Program-made: the position numbers and the translations under genes | The notes under the pieces: generated by a model | Database searches by the model: none | Told to the model about the DNA's origin: nothing | The model's input: the letters and a program-made list of their open reading frames with translations, nothing else | In this document: one piece after another, positions 37,181-46,491 of the stretch | Layout of the letters: every line of letters begins with the position of its first letter | How positions within the stretch are numbered: the first letter of the stretch is position 1 | NCBI GenBank assembly: GCA_022865595.1 | Contig: JALHTE010000017.1 | Location: 1 to 47,409, forward strand | Direction of reading: 5' to 3' | Length of the DNA stretch: 47,409 nucleotides | Source: Steroidobacteraceae bacterium | GTDB taxonomy: Bacteria; Pseudomonadota; Gammaproteobacteria; Steroidobacterales; Steroidobacteraceae

Positions 37181-38596
37181 TCAGCCCTGCGCCGTCTTCC
37201 CGAGGGTGCCGAGATCGAGCCGCAGGCCGGGTTCCGCGATGCCTGCCTGAACGCCCGACCGCGAAAGCACGTCGCGCAGCGCAGCCGATGCATCGGGCTC
37301 GCCGTGCACCAGCCACACTGGTGGCTCGCCCTCGACTCCGGAGTACCAGCGCAGCAGGTCAGCCTGGTCGCCGTGCGCCGAGAATCCGCCCAGGGTTTGC
37401 ACACGCGCATTCACCGGCACCACCGAGCCGAGGATGCGGACTTCGTCGCGACCGTCGACCAGCGCGCGGCCGAGCGTTCCGGCCGCCTGGTAGCCGGTAA
37501 AGACCAGGTCGCACTCGCTGCGCGGCAGGTTGTGCTTCAGGTGGTGCACGATGCGTCCACCGGTGCACATGCCGCTGCCAGCGATCACGATCGCTCCGTT
37601 GGTGAAGCGGTTGATCGCCATCGACTCTTCAGCCGTCCTGCAAAGCCGGAGATTCGGCAGCGCCGGCATCGATTCTTCGCGCCGGTGCAGTTCGCGCGCC
37701 TCCTCGTCGAAGAGTTCCGAATGCCGCCAGTAGACCTCCGATGCCTCGATCGCCATCGGACTGTCGAGGAACACCTGCCAGTCAGCGAGCTGCCACTCGT
37801 CGTAGTGGGTGCCGAGCTGGTAAAGAACTTCCTGGCTGCGGCCCACTGCAAAAGCGGGAATCAGCACGTTGCCACCGTCGCGCCGCGTGCGGAGAAGTAT
37901 TTCGCCGAACTCGGCCAGCGTGGCCTCGCGATCGCGGTGCTGACGGCCTCCGTAGGTGCTTTCCATCAGCACCAGGTCAGCCGCGATGCCGGCTTCCGGG
38001 TCCCGGAGTATGGGAGAGTCGTACTGGCCGAGATCGCCGCTGAAGACCAGCCGCCGTTCGAGATCGCCTTCGACCAGGCGCAGGCAGACACAGGCCGATC
38101 CCAGTATGTGCCCCGCATCCCGGAAGGTAAGTTCGACGCCGGGCAGCACCTGGAAGGGTTGCCCGTAGCGCACGCTGCGGAACAGGCCCAGCACTGCTTC
38201 TGCGTCTGCCTCGGTGAATAGAGGCTCGACGGTGCCCTGGCCGCCATTGCGCCGGCGCCTGCGCGCCGCACGCGCGGCGTCGTGCGCGGCAATCGAGGCG
38301 CAGTCCAGCAGCAGGACACGTGCGAGGTCGCGGCAGGCTGCAGTGGCAAACACAGGCCCGCGAAAACCGCGCTTGTGCAGCAGCGGCAATCGGCCACTGT
38401 GATCGATGTGGGCGTGGCTCAGGATGACCGCATCGATTTGCGCGGCGTCGAACGGAAACGGTTCGCGGTTTCTCTCACCGTGCGTCACGCCACCCTGGAT
38501 GAGCCCGCAGTCGAGCAGGATGCGGTGGTGGCCGACCTCGAGGATGTGACAGGACCCGGTGACTTCCCCTGCTGCACCGAAGAACTGCAGGTGCAT
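37181..38596 (-). CDS. Beta-CASP metallo-beta-lactamase-fold RNase/nuclease
   Basis: MHLQFFGAAGEVTGSCHILEVGHHRILLDCGLIQG; LSHAHIDHSG; GSGMCTGGRIVHHLKHNLP; FSAHGDQADLLRW. Confidence 0.94.
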   Translation of the reverse strand: MHLQFFGAAGEVTGSCHILEVGHHRILLDCGLIQGGVTHGERNREPFPFDAAQIDAVILSHAHIDHSGRLPLLHKRGFRGPVFATAACRDLARVLLLDCASIAAHDAARAARRRRRNGGQGTVEPLFTEADAEAVLGLFRSVRYGQPFQVLPGVELTFRDAGHILGSACVCLRLVEGDLERRLVFSGDLGQYDSPILRDPEAGIAADLVLMESTYGGRQHRDREATLAEFGEILLRTRRDGGNVLIPAFAVGRSQEVLYQLGTHYDEWQLADWQVFLDSPMAIEASEVYWRHSELFDEEARELHRREESMPALPNLRLCRTAEESMAINRFTNGAIVIAGSGMCTGGRIVHHLKHNLPRSECDLVFTGYQAAGTLGRALVDGRDEVRILGSVVPVNARVQTLGGFSAHGDQADLLRWYSGVEGEPPVWLVHGEPDASAALRDVLSRSGVQAGIAEPGLRLDLGTLGKTAQG

Positions 38597-38603
38597 CGAC
38601 GCC

Positions 38604-41168
38604 TCAGGCGATCCGCTTTCCGGCCTGTACCTCCGGCGCCTCACGCTCGCGAAGCAGCCGCACGCAGGCCTTCACCACTGCTGCGTCGTACCGGCGGCCG
38701 GACTGTGCCTGTAACTCTTCGATACAGGCCTGCATCGACAGCGCCTGGCGCTGCGGCCGTGGCGACAACATCGCCTCCACCGCATCGGATACCGCGGCGA
38801 TGCGCGCCTCGAGCAGGATCTCGTCGCCCTTGAGTCCGCGGGGATAGCCCGAGCCGTCGAGCCGCTCGTGGTGCTGGCGCACTGCCTCCGCGACCGGCCA
38901 CGGAAAATCGATGCGGCGCAGCGATTCATAGCCGCGGTCCACGTGTGTCCTGACGAGTTCGAACTCCGCTGCGTCTAGCGGCGCCGGTCGCCAGAGGATC
39001 TCGCGCGGAATGTGCAGCATGCCGACGTCGATCAGCTGGCCGATCACGCGCAGCCCCCGGACGCTGTGGCCCGGCAGGCCCATGGCCGTGCCGATGCCGG
39101 CCGCGAGATCCGCGACGCGCCTTGCGCGACCCGTCTTGCAGCCGTCCTGCGATTCCGTGAGCGTGCCGATCGCCTCGACCGCGCCCAGCATCACGCGTTC
39201 CATGTGATCCATGGCACTGACGATCTCGGCGTCCGAACGCCTGCGACGCAGCGCCTTCCAGAGCGCATCCGCTACCTGTGCTGCGTTGTCGCGATCCTCC
39301 TCGTCGAACGCCGCCGGCTTGTCCGCCAGCAGCAGCACGCCGACCAGCCGACCGCCATCAAGGATCGGCGTCGCCAGCTGGCGCGCAAGCGATCCGGGCA
39401 GCCCGGCCTGTCGCAGCACTCCGGTGCCTTCCGCAGCCTCGCGTTGTGCGACCTGCAGCGAATTCGCGCACTCCATCAGCGCCGATTCGGTGGGCGGCTT
39501 TCCGCGCCAGCGCACTGGAAGCGCCTGCCCCGCATCCGCGGCGGCAGCGCTGCGCGCCGCAAGCTCCAGGTGCGCCACGTCCGGCGTGGCCAGGAATACG
39601 TAACCCTGCTCGCTGCCCGTGAGCCGGCGCACCAGCTCGAGCGCGCGGGCCGGGACCTCCGTCTCGGTGAGCATGTGGGTGTGCTGCGCCAGGTCGAGCA
39701 GACCCTCGTGCAGCTGTCTTTCGCGTTCGGTGCGATCGCCTGCGCGACGACTGTCGGTCACGTCTCGCACGGTGACGATGCGCGCGCCGGGAAGATCCGG
39801 CAGCGCTACGCTGGAAATCTCCGCGTCGAACGAGCTGCCGTCAGGCCTGCGCCACCTGGCGAGTCGCGGCGTGGCTCCTGCGGCCATCGCAGCCTGGTCC
39901 GCCGGGGACGAGCCGCCCTCCTGGTCCTCGAACCCTGCCAGGGAAATACCGTCGACACGGTCGGTGTCGAGCGACATGAGCGCGCCGAACGCCGGGTTTG
40001 CATGCGTCAGCTGGCCGTGTTCGTCCACCAGGCAGGTGGCAACCGGGGATGTATCGAGCGCGGCCGCCCGTGCCTGCGCCAACCTCTGCGTCTCGCGAAG
40101 CTCGCGTTCCGCCGTGACGTCCACGAGGGTCGTGAGCCAGCAGGCGCGCCCGGCGAATGAAACCGATGTGCGTCGCGGTTCGAGTACCGCGTGCGTGCCG
40201 TCCGGCTTGACGACGTTGACGTCCTGCGGAAAAACCTTGTCCTCACCGGGCACGCAACCCGGCAGAAGGTCCTTCAGCGACCTGCCCGCCAGCTCGCGTG
40301 GCGCAACGCCGAGCAGGGCAGCCGCCGAATCGCTCGCGACCCGGATCTCGTGGCTCTCCATGTCCGACAGCAGCGTCGGGAGCGGCTGGGCGCCGAATGC
40401 GCGCTCTGCATCCGCAGAAGCGGCCTGTGCCTTCGCCCGGCTGGACTGCAGTTCCTCGAGTCGCGACTCGAGCGTCTCAGCGCGCGCGCTGCTCGCCCGG
40501 ACCTTCTCGGCAGCATCCGTGGCCTGTGATGCCGTCTCGGCCTGCTCCTGGAGCTTTGCCTCGAGCTCGTCCACGCGCTGCTGCAGTTCCCTCGCGTTGT
40601 CCGATTCAGTGACCGCGTGGCTCGCCCGATCCTTCGCGTCGCGGTCGATCTTGCTGCGGGCAGCGCGTTCCGCCGACGCGAGCAGCCTGTTCGTATACTG
40701 GAGCTCGCGCAGCTGCCGCTCGAGGTCCGCCACATGACGGCGGTCGTGCTGCTGCCGGTCGAGGAGTTCCGGCACCAGCGCCGGAATACGCATCGTGTCA
40801 GAGTGCGACTTCAGTCCGTCGATGGCCGCAGCCAGTTCCTCGAGCGTCGAGCCGCGCGGGAAAAATCGCTGGGCGCCAACCTCCGCCGCAAATGCCTCGT
40901 ACTTGGGGCCCTCGACACGGAACGACAGCAGGAACACGGGCAGGTACTGCGTTGCCGGATCCTCCTTGAGCCGGCGGCAGAGCGCGAAGCCGTCCAACAA
41001 GGGCAACAGCACGTCGCTGACGACTGCGTGAGGGGTATCGTTACGCGCAAGGTCCAGCGCCTCGAGCCCGGTTCGCGCCTTGGCCACGTGGTGGCCCCGG
41101 GACTGCAGCAGCGTTTCCAGTGCCGAAAGGTCCTGGTCACGCTCGTAGACGAGAAGAATGGAACTCAT
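38604..41168 (-). CDS. Multidomain REC-coiled coil-PAS-GAF-(degenerate) HD-GYP protein
   Basis: N-terminal receiver MSSILLVYERDQDLSALETLL...VVSDVLLPLLDG; PAS segments; GAF-like; C-terminal HHERLDGSGYPRGLKGDEI. ATG at 41168. Confidence 0.88.
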   Translation of the reverse strand: MSSILLVYERDQDLSALETLLQSRGHHVAKARTGLEALDLARNDTPHAVVSDVLLPLLDGFALCRRLKEDPATQYLPVFLLSFRVEGPKYEAFAAEVGAQRFFPRGSTLEELAAAIDGLKSHSDTMRIPALVPELLDRQQHDRRHVADLERQLRELQYTNRLLASAERAARSKIDRDAKDRASHAVTESDNARELQQRVDELEAKLQEQAETASQATDAAEKVRASSARAETLESRLEELQSSRAKAQAASADAERAFGAQPLPTLLSDMESHEIRVASDSAAALLGVAPRELAGRSLKDLLPGCVPGEDKVFPQDVNVVKPDGTHAVLEPRRTSVSFAGRACWLTTLVDVTAERELRETQRLAQARAAALDTSPVATCLVDEHGQLTHANPAFGALMSLDTDRVDGISLAGFEDQEGGSSPADQAAMAAGATPRLARWRRPDGSSFDAEISSVALPDLPGARIVTVRDVTDSRRAGDRTERERQLHEGLLDLAQHTHMLTETEVPARALELVRRLTGSEQGYVFLATPDVAHLELAARSAAAADAGQALPVRWRGKPPTESALMECANSLQVAQREAAEGTGVLRQAGLPGSLARQLATPILDGGRLVGVLLLADKPAAFDEEDRDNAAQVADALWKALRRRRSDAEIVSAMDHMERVMLGAVEAIGTLTESQDGCKTGRARRVADLAAGIGTAMGLPGHSVRGLRVIGQLIDVGMLHIPREILWRPAPLDAAEFELVRTHVDRGYESLRRIDFPWPVAEAVRQHHERLDGSGYPRGLKGDEILLEARIAAVSDAVEAMLSPRPQRQALSMQACIEELQAQSGRRYDAAVVKACVRLLREREAPEVQAGKRIA

Positions 41169-41339
41169 AGGCGCACAAAGCCTTCTGCGTCTGGCGCCCA
41201 GCTGTCCGGTCGATGCATGCGCCGCCCCGTCATGCTGCCCTTTATACCGCATCCAGTATGCCCCGCCGCGCGGCACACACCACCAGGTGCAGCCGCAGCG
41301 GGACGCGGATCACAAAACGCCCGGGTCAGCAGCCGTCCG

Positions 41340-41783
41340 CTACGGGTTCGAGATAGCGGCCAGCCGCTGCGCCAGCACCTCGGGCGCGCTGTGCACGAGG
41401 TCCTTGGGGATCTCGCGGGCAACCAGTGCGCGCGTCGGCCCGGACAGCTGCTGACGCACCAGCCCGAGGAACGGCGGACCAGCCACCACGACCAGCCGGT
41501 CGAACTCGTCCTTCCTGCGGGCGTCATCGAGCCTGCGGGCTATCCGGCGCGCGAACCGCACTGCTTCCGTGCGGCGTGGTGTTTCCTCGCGCTGGACCGC
41601 GTGGCGGGCTCCGCCCACGCTCTCGTAGCTCCGCCCGGGACGGTCGGTTGCGAGGTCGCGGTCGTGGAGACGGGCCAGCGGATCACTGATCCGGCCCACT
41701 TCGCTTGGAGCTCCGGTCAATGTCGCGGCATCGTAGAAAATGGCTTCGGCCTGATCGGCGACCAGGATTCGGTACTTGCTCAT
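41340..41783 (-). CDS. Host-attachment protein family (PF10116-like)
   Basis: YRILVADQAEAIFYDAATL...FARRIARRLDDARRKDEFDRLVVVAGPPFLGLVRQQLS...VAREIPKDLVHSAPEVLAQRL. Confidence 0.82.
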   Translation of the reverse strand: MSKYRILVADQAEAIFYDAATLTGAPSEVGRISDPLARLHDRDLATDRPGRSYESVGGARHAVQREETPRRTEAVRFARRIARRLDDARRKDEFDRLVVVAGPPFLGLVRQQLSGPTRALVAREIPKDLVHSAPEVLAQRLAAISNP

Positions 41784-41923
41784 GTCAACCTCCCCTGCAT
41801 TGGGGCTCATGCCCACGTTGCGCCGGGCAGGGGCCGCGCGCAATGGTGGAATGTGGCATGCGCGGCAGACGGACGGCCGCTGCAATTCCTAATAGACTCG
41901 GCTCAGCAGACAGGGAGACGGCC

Positions 41924-42508
41924 ATGGGATCGCATCGACACTACGCGGTACTTCTGCTCGCGCTCGCCGCCGGTTGCGCAACGACCTGGCAGGTAGACAG
42001 CTACCAGGCACCGGGTGCCGACATCAGGTCGCGGCCGACGTTTGCCTGGACGGGCGGCAAAGTGGGGACGGCGGTGGAGATCAAGCCCTCTGTGGTTGCC
42101 GCCGCCGACCAGCGCATCCGCCAGGCGGTGGTCGCCGGACTCGTGAAAAAAGGCTACCAGGAGGTAGCGGATGCAAAGTCGGCACAGATGCTGGTGAGCT
42201 ACCAGGTCGCCGGCACGAGAAAATACCAGACGCCGAATTCTCCCAGGTTCAATGCGCCCAACCCGGATGACGTGCTGATGACCAGCAATCCGCAACCGCC
42301 CGCCGCATCCGAACTACCACGCGAGCGCCGCGTGACCGAGGGATCGGTGATCGTGTTTGTGGACGACCCGGCGACCGGCCAGATAATCTGGCGCGGCGCG
42401 ATATCGGAAGAAACGCGCAGTTCTTCATCGGAGCAGGCCATTCGGACGGCCGAGGAGATGGCCGCCGCCATCGTCGAGACGTTCCCGGCGCGCAGCGCCA
42501 GCCGGTGA
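41924..42508 (+). CDS. DUF4136 lipoprotein
   Basis: Lipobox LLALAAGC; TFAWTGGKVGTA...RIRQAVVAGLVKKGYQEV...VFVDDPATGQIIWRGAIS. Confidence 0.85.
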   Translation: MGSHRHYAVLLLALAAGCATTWQVDSYQAPGADIRSRPTFAWTGGKVGTAVEIKPSVVAAADQRIRQAVVAGLVKKGYQEVADAKSAQMLVSYQVAGTRKYQTPNSPRFNAPNPDDVLMTSNPQPPAASELPRERRVTEGSVIVFVDDPATGQIIWRGAISEETRSSSSEQAIRTAEEMAAAIVETFPARSASR

Positions 42509-42551
42509 CTTGTCCGCGACGTCCTTTTCCAGCCCGCCGCGGCGGCCCCAC

Positions 42552-43133
42552 TCAGTGCGCGAAGTAGTCCGGCTCCGCGCCTGGCTTCCACTTGATGTTA
42601 CAGCCGACGCTCGGGCGCTGCTCCGTATCCACGGCCGTTCCCGACAGCACGGCATCGGCTGCCCTGCGCAGGTCCGTCCCGGTCACCCGCCGCGCGTCGC
42701 CGGGCCGGCTGTCGTCGAACTGGCCTCGATACACGAGCCGCCGGTCGGCGTCGAACAGGAAGAAGTCCGGCGTACAGGCCGCACGGAACGCTTTCGCGAC
42801 CGACTGGTCTGCATCGAGCAGGTAAGGAAAGACGTAGCCTGCCGAGCGTGCCTCCTCCCGCATCGCATCGGGCCCGTCCTGCGGATAGGCGGCGATATCG
42901 TTCGAATTCACCGCCGCGATGGCAAGGCCACGCGGAACGTACTCGGCCGCGAAACGCGCGAATCCGGCTCGGATGTGCCTGGCGAACGGGCAGTGCTCGC
43001 AGGTGAATACGACCAGCAGGGCGCGGGAAGCCGCGAAGTCCGCGAGTGCATGATGCTTGCCGTCGAAGTCCGGCAGGTCGAACGGCGGCGCCATCGTGCC
43101 GAGCGCGAGCATGGTGGAAGGCGTCCTGGCCAC
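42552..43133 (-). CDS. Thioredoxin-like redoxin-family protein
   Basis: LGTMAPPFDLPDFDGKHHALADFAASRALLVVFTCEHCPFARHI; VFPYLLDADQSVAKAFRAACTPDFFLFDADRRLVYRGQFDDSRPG. Confidence 0.92.
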   Translation of the reverse strand: MARTPSTMLALGTMAPPFDLPDFDGKHHALADFAASRALLVVFTCEHCPFARHIRAGFARFAAEYVPRGLAIAAVNSNDIAAYPQDGPDAMREEARSAGYVFPYLLDADQSVAKAFRAACTPDFFLFDADRRLVYRGQFDDSRPGDARRVTGTDLRRAADAVLSGTAVDTEQRPSVGCNIKWKPGAEPDYFAH

Positions 43134-43143
43134 GGCAATCTCC

Positions 43144-43584
43144 TCAGCGACGAATGATCAGCAGCGCGCCCGCGATCACCAGCACGGCGCCAAACAATCG
43201 CGCGGGTGTCACGGGGCTCTGAGGGAACCCGATGACACCGTACTGGTCCACGACCAGCGCCGCGACCATCTGCCCCGCGAGTGTAAAAGCGAGCAGCGCA
43301 GCGGCGCCGAGCCTGGGACCCAGCACGGTCGTGGAAGCAACATAGACCGCGCCCAGCAGGCCACCGAGCCATGCCCAGGCCGGTACGGCCGCCGTCGAAC
43401 CCGGCACGACACGCGCACCGCTCGCCAGCGCGACCACCGCCAGCGCGGCCAGGCCGATCGCAAAATTGACGATGGTCGCAATGACCGGGGAGCCGATCAC
43501 TGCGCGCACGGTCGCGTTCATGCCCACCTGCACGGTGAGCCCCGCGCCGACCAGTACGGCGACCAGGTGCGGCCAGTAGTTCAC
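43144..43584 (-). CDS. DMT family transporter (DUF606/YdcZ-like)
   Basis: VNYWPHLVAVLVGAGLTVQVGMNATVRAVIGSPVIATIVNFAIGL...VLGPRLGAAALLAFTLAGQMVAALVVDQYG. GTG start at 43584 overlaps the upstream stop (GTGA). Confidence 0.85.
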   Translation of the reverse strand: MNYWPHLVAVLVGAGLTVQVGMNATVRAVIGSPVIATIVNFAIGLAALAVVALASGARVVPGSTAAVPAWAWLGGLLGAVYVASTTVLGPRLGAAALLAFTLAGQMVAALVVDQYGVIGFPQSPVTPARLFGAVLVIAGALLIIRR

Positions 43585-44750
43585 AATGGCCGGCCGGTGG
43601 CCGCCGTCGCGCTGTCGCGCCGCGCCCAGCCCTGTGAAACCAGCGCGCCGATACCGGCGATCAGCGTCACGAACACGACGATGCCCCCTATGAACGGCAC
43701 GTGACGCACCAGCGAAAGGGCCAGCAGGGCCAGCAGCAGCGCGAGCAGGCGCCACCCGGTGGATGCGGGGGCCGTGCCGCGAACCATGGCCAGTCCGCGC
43801 TGCCCGATGAAGAGCGCCGCGACGATCCAGCCGAGGAACATCAGCAGCAGGTACAGGGGCACCAGCAGCAACGCCAGCGGAATGCCGACGATGGTCACCA
43901 GCAACACCACCGCGACAATGGGAACACAGGCCAGGATGGCAAAACCCAGGCCGACCGACTGCCAGGGATCGCGCCTGATCGTTTCCGCGGCTCGCGCGGA
44001 CAGCCCCGGGAAGAGCACCAGGAACAGCGCGCCGACCAGGAACACGCCTGCGAACCAGAGTACCGACCCGACCCAGTGCACGGCCTCGCGCACCGGGCCG
44101 CCCTCGTCGTGCATGAATTTTCCATGGCCGGACTCGTGAAACTCGACCCCGCCGGCGATGACCGCGCCCTCGGGGACGACTGGCTCGGCGGGGCCCCGGT
44201 AAATGAGCCGCCCACCGATCTGCGTTTCCGGCCGGATCACCAGTTCCTCGGACCGGACATCGACGTCGCCGAGCGCCTGGCCCGCCATCGTCACCGTACC
44301 GCCCGAGATTTTCAGCAATCCGTGGGAGTTGCCCTCGAAGTCAACGCTGCCACCGGTCAGGGTCGTGGCGCCGGCAATGACGGTCGCCGGTCCGACGGCC
44401 ACGTCACCGCCGCCAACTCGCGCGTTTCCGTGGATGATCGCGTCCACCTTCACGTCGCCGCCGGCCGCATACACGTCGTCGCCGACGCTGCCACCGATCG
44501 ACACCTCGCCGCCTGCGGCCACCAGGTCGCCATTGACCTCGCTCGCGGTGGCAACCTGGCCGCCTGCCAGGAAGGCGTCGCCTTCCACCGGATCCGTGAG
44601 ATTCAGCAGTCCGCCGGCGCCGAAATAGTCTGTGCCGAACTGCTGGCTCACGCCGGCGTCATCGTCGTTGATCTCGATTGAACAGCCACTGCCGGCCAGC
44701 GCAACGATGGCTGCAAGCACCGCAATCGGCGCGGAGGTTTTCATTGCCAA
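43581..44750 (-). CDS. Bactofilin-like beta-helix protein with C-terminal multi-TM domain
   Basis: Repeated short GG(D/E)V motifs (VNGDLVAAGGEVSIGGSVGDDVYAAGGDVKVDAIIHGNARVGGGDV), then TM helices and GIPLALLLVPLYLLLMFLGWIVAALFIG. Confidence 0.82.
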   Translation of the reverse strand: MAMKTSAPIAVLAAIVALAGSGCSIEINDDDAGVSQQFGTDYFGAGGLLNLTDPVEGDAFLAGGQVATASEVNGDLVAAGGEVSIGGSVGDDVYAAGGDVKVDAIIHGNARVGGGDVAVGPATVIAGATTLTGGSVDFEGNSHGLLKISGGTVTMAGQALGDVDVRSEELVIRPETQIGGRLIYRGPAEPVVPEGAVIAGGVEFHESGHGKFMHDEGGPVREAVHWVGSVLWFAGVFLVGALFLVLFPGLSARAAETIRRDPWQSVGLGFAILACVPIVAVVLLVTIVGIPLALLLVPLYLLLMFLGWIVAALFIGQRGLAMVRGTAPASTGWRLLALLLALLALSLVRHVPFIGGIVVFVTLIAGIGALVSQGWARRDSATAATGRPL

Positions 44751-44812
44751 CTCCTTGCAGGCGGCACCCGGATCAACGGGCGAACGCCGGTTCGCAGGCC
44801 ATCACGGTCAGT

Positions 44813-45460
44813 CTAAGGCATGGCGGCCGTACCCTGCAGCGTTCCAGGCCTGCGCGCGACGCCTTCGGTCACGTAACCGAGCAGCGTGGGCACGCCGCGC
44901 AAGTAGCTGGACTGCACCTGATCTCGCACCAGGCCGGCACTCTCGATCAGCTCAAGCACCGGTCGATTGAGGCAGCACCCGCCGGCAAGCGGCCTCCACA
45001 GCGGTGTGAGCCGGTCCTGCCATCGGGCGGATGCAGGGCGTGGGTCGCGACCGTGTTCCATGAACAGGAACTGTCCGCCGGGCTTCAGCACCCGGCGGAT
45101 CTCGCCCAGCGCGTGCATGACATCGGGGATTGAACACAAGGTGAGCGTGCTCACCACCGTGTCGAATCGCTCGCCCTCGAACGGCAGGTGCTCGGCATCG
45201 AGGCGATGGAAGTCCACCTCGACTTCCGACGCATCGATCCTGGGACGCGAGTACCGGTCCAGGTATGGGTCCGGGTCGATGGCCTCGATGCGCCGCACGC
45301 CGGGCGGATAGTGCTCGAGGTTCGAGCCCGTGCCGAAACCGATCTCGAGGATCCGGCCGTGAGCCCGCGCCAGCGTCCGACGGCGCGGCTTGCGAAATGC
45401 AGGACTGGACATAGCGAGGTCGAGGAATTTCGGGAAGATGTAGTGGCGATAGAAACTCAT
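44813..45460 (-). CDS. Class I SAM-dependent methyltransferase
   Basis: [66 protein letters not shown]. Start [10 protein letters not shown] at 45460. Confidence 0.92.
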   Translation of the reverse strand: MSFYRHYIFPKFLDLAMSSPAFRKPRRRTLARAHGRILEIGFGTGSNLEHYPPGVRRIEAIDPDPYLDRYSRPRIDASEVEVDFHRLDAEHLPFEGERFDTVVSTLTLCSIPDVMHALGEIRRVLKPGGQFLFMEHGRDPRPASARWQDRLTPLWRPLAGGCCLNRPVLELIESAGLVRDQVQSSYLRGVPTLLGYVTEGVARRPGTLQGTAAMP

Positions 45461-45682
45461 GCCGAGTCGCTCCTGCGACGCTCCTCGCAACGCGCAACGG
45501 ATGGTGGCTCAGGTCCGATCCACCCGGGATATGTGAATTCATTGAATATTGACAATGGTGCCGCTCAAGCCAGTAATTTCGGTCGATTCATTTTGCCAGT
45601 TGTTATGATGCCTGGGCGAGCGGATTGGCCCGCGTCGCGCGCTCAGGTAGATTGCGCGCCCTTCAAGGAAGGTCGAGTTCCC

Positions 45683-46405
45683 ATGGGTCGAATTTTCGAA
45701 GTCCGCAAGCATACGATGTTCGCGCGCTGGAACCGCATGGCCAAGCAGTTCGCGCGCATCGGCAAGGAAATCACCATCGCGGTAAAGGCGGGCGGCCCCG
45801 ACCCGAACTCGAACCCGGCGCTGCGGCGCGTGATCCAGAACGCCCGTGCCGTCAACATGCCCAAAGACAAGGTCGAGGCTGCGATCAAGCGCGCCTCGGG
45901 CCGCGACGCCGCCAATTTCGAAGAGCTGCTCTACGAAGGCTACGCCCCGCACGGCGTCGCGGTGCTGGTCGAGTGCGCGACCGACAACCCGACCCGCACC
46001 GTCGCGAGCGTTCGAAATGCCTTCAGCAAGAACGGCGGCAACCTGGCCACCACCGGCAGCGTCGCGTTCCAGTTCAAGCGCATGGGCGTGTTCCGCCTCA
46101 GCCCCGAAGGCATCGACCAGGACGACCTCGAGCTGTACCTGATCGACCACGGCCTCGAGGAATTCGGCGAAAGCACGGGCGAGAAGGACGAACCGCAGCT
46201 GGTCGCGCGCTGCGCCTTCGAGGACTTCGGCACCCTGCAGAAGGCGCTCGAGGACCGTGGCATCACGCCGATCTCGGCCGAGCACGAGTACATCTGCCAG
46301 GCAGCGACCGAGTTGCCCGAAGAGCAGGCGACCGAGGTACTCGAGTTGATCGACAAGCTCGAGCAGGACGAGGACGTGCAGAAGGTGTACCACACCCTGG
46401 CCTGA
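45683..46405 (+). CDS. YebC/PmpR family DNA-binding regulatory protein
   Basis: [71 protein letters not shown]. Confidence 0.95.
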   Translation: MGRIFEVRKHTMFARWNRMAKQFARIGKEITIAVKAGGPDPNSNPALRRVIQNARAVNMPKDKVEAAIKRASGRDAANFEELLYEGYAPHGVAVLVECATDNPTRTVASVRNAFSKNGGNLATTGSVAFQFKRMGVFRLSPEGIDQDDLELYLIDHGLEEFGESTGEKDEPQLVARCAFEDFGTLQKALEDRGITPISAEHEYICQAATELPEEQATEVLELIDKLEQDEDVQKVYHTLA

Positions 46406-46491
46406 GAACGCCGCGCGCTGTATCGCCTCGAATCCGCTCGTGCCACAGGGCACCAGTACGGTATGGCGACAAGCCGTCTAAACTGCGTCCC

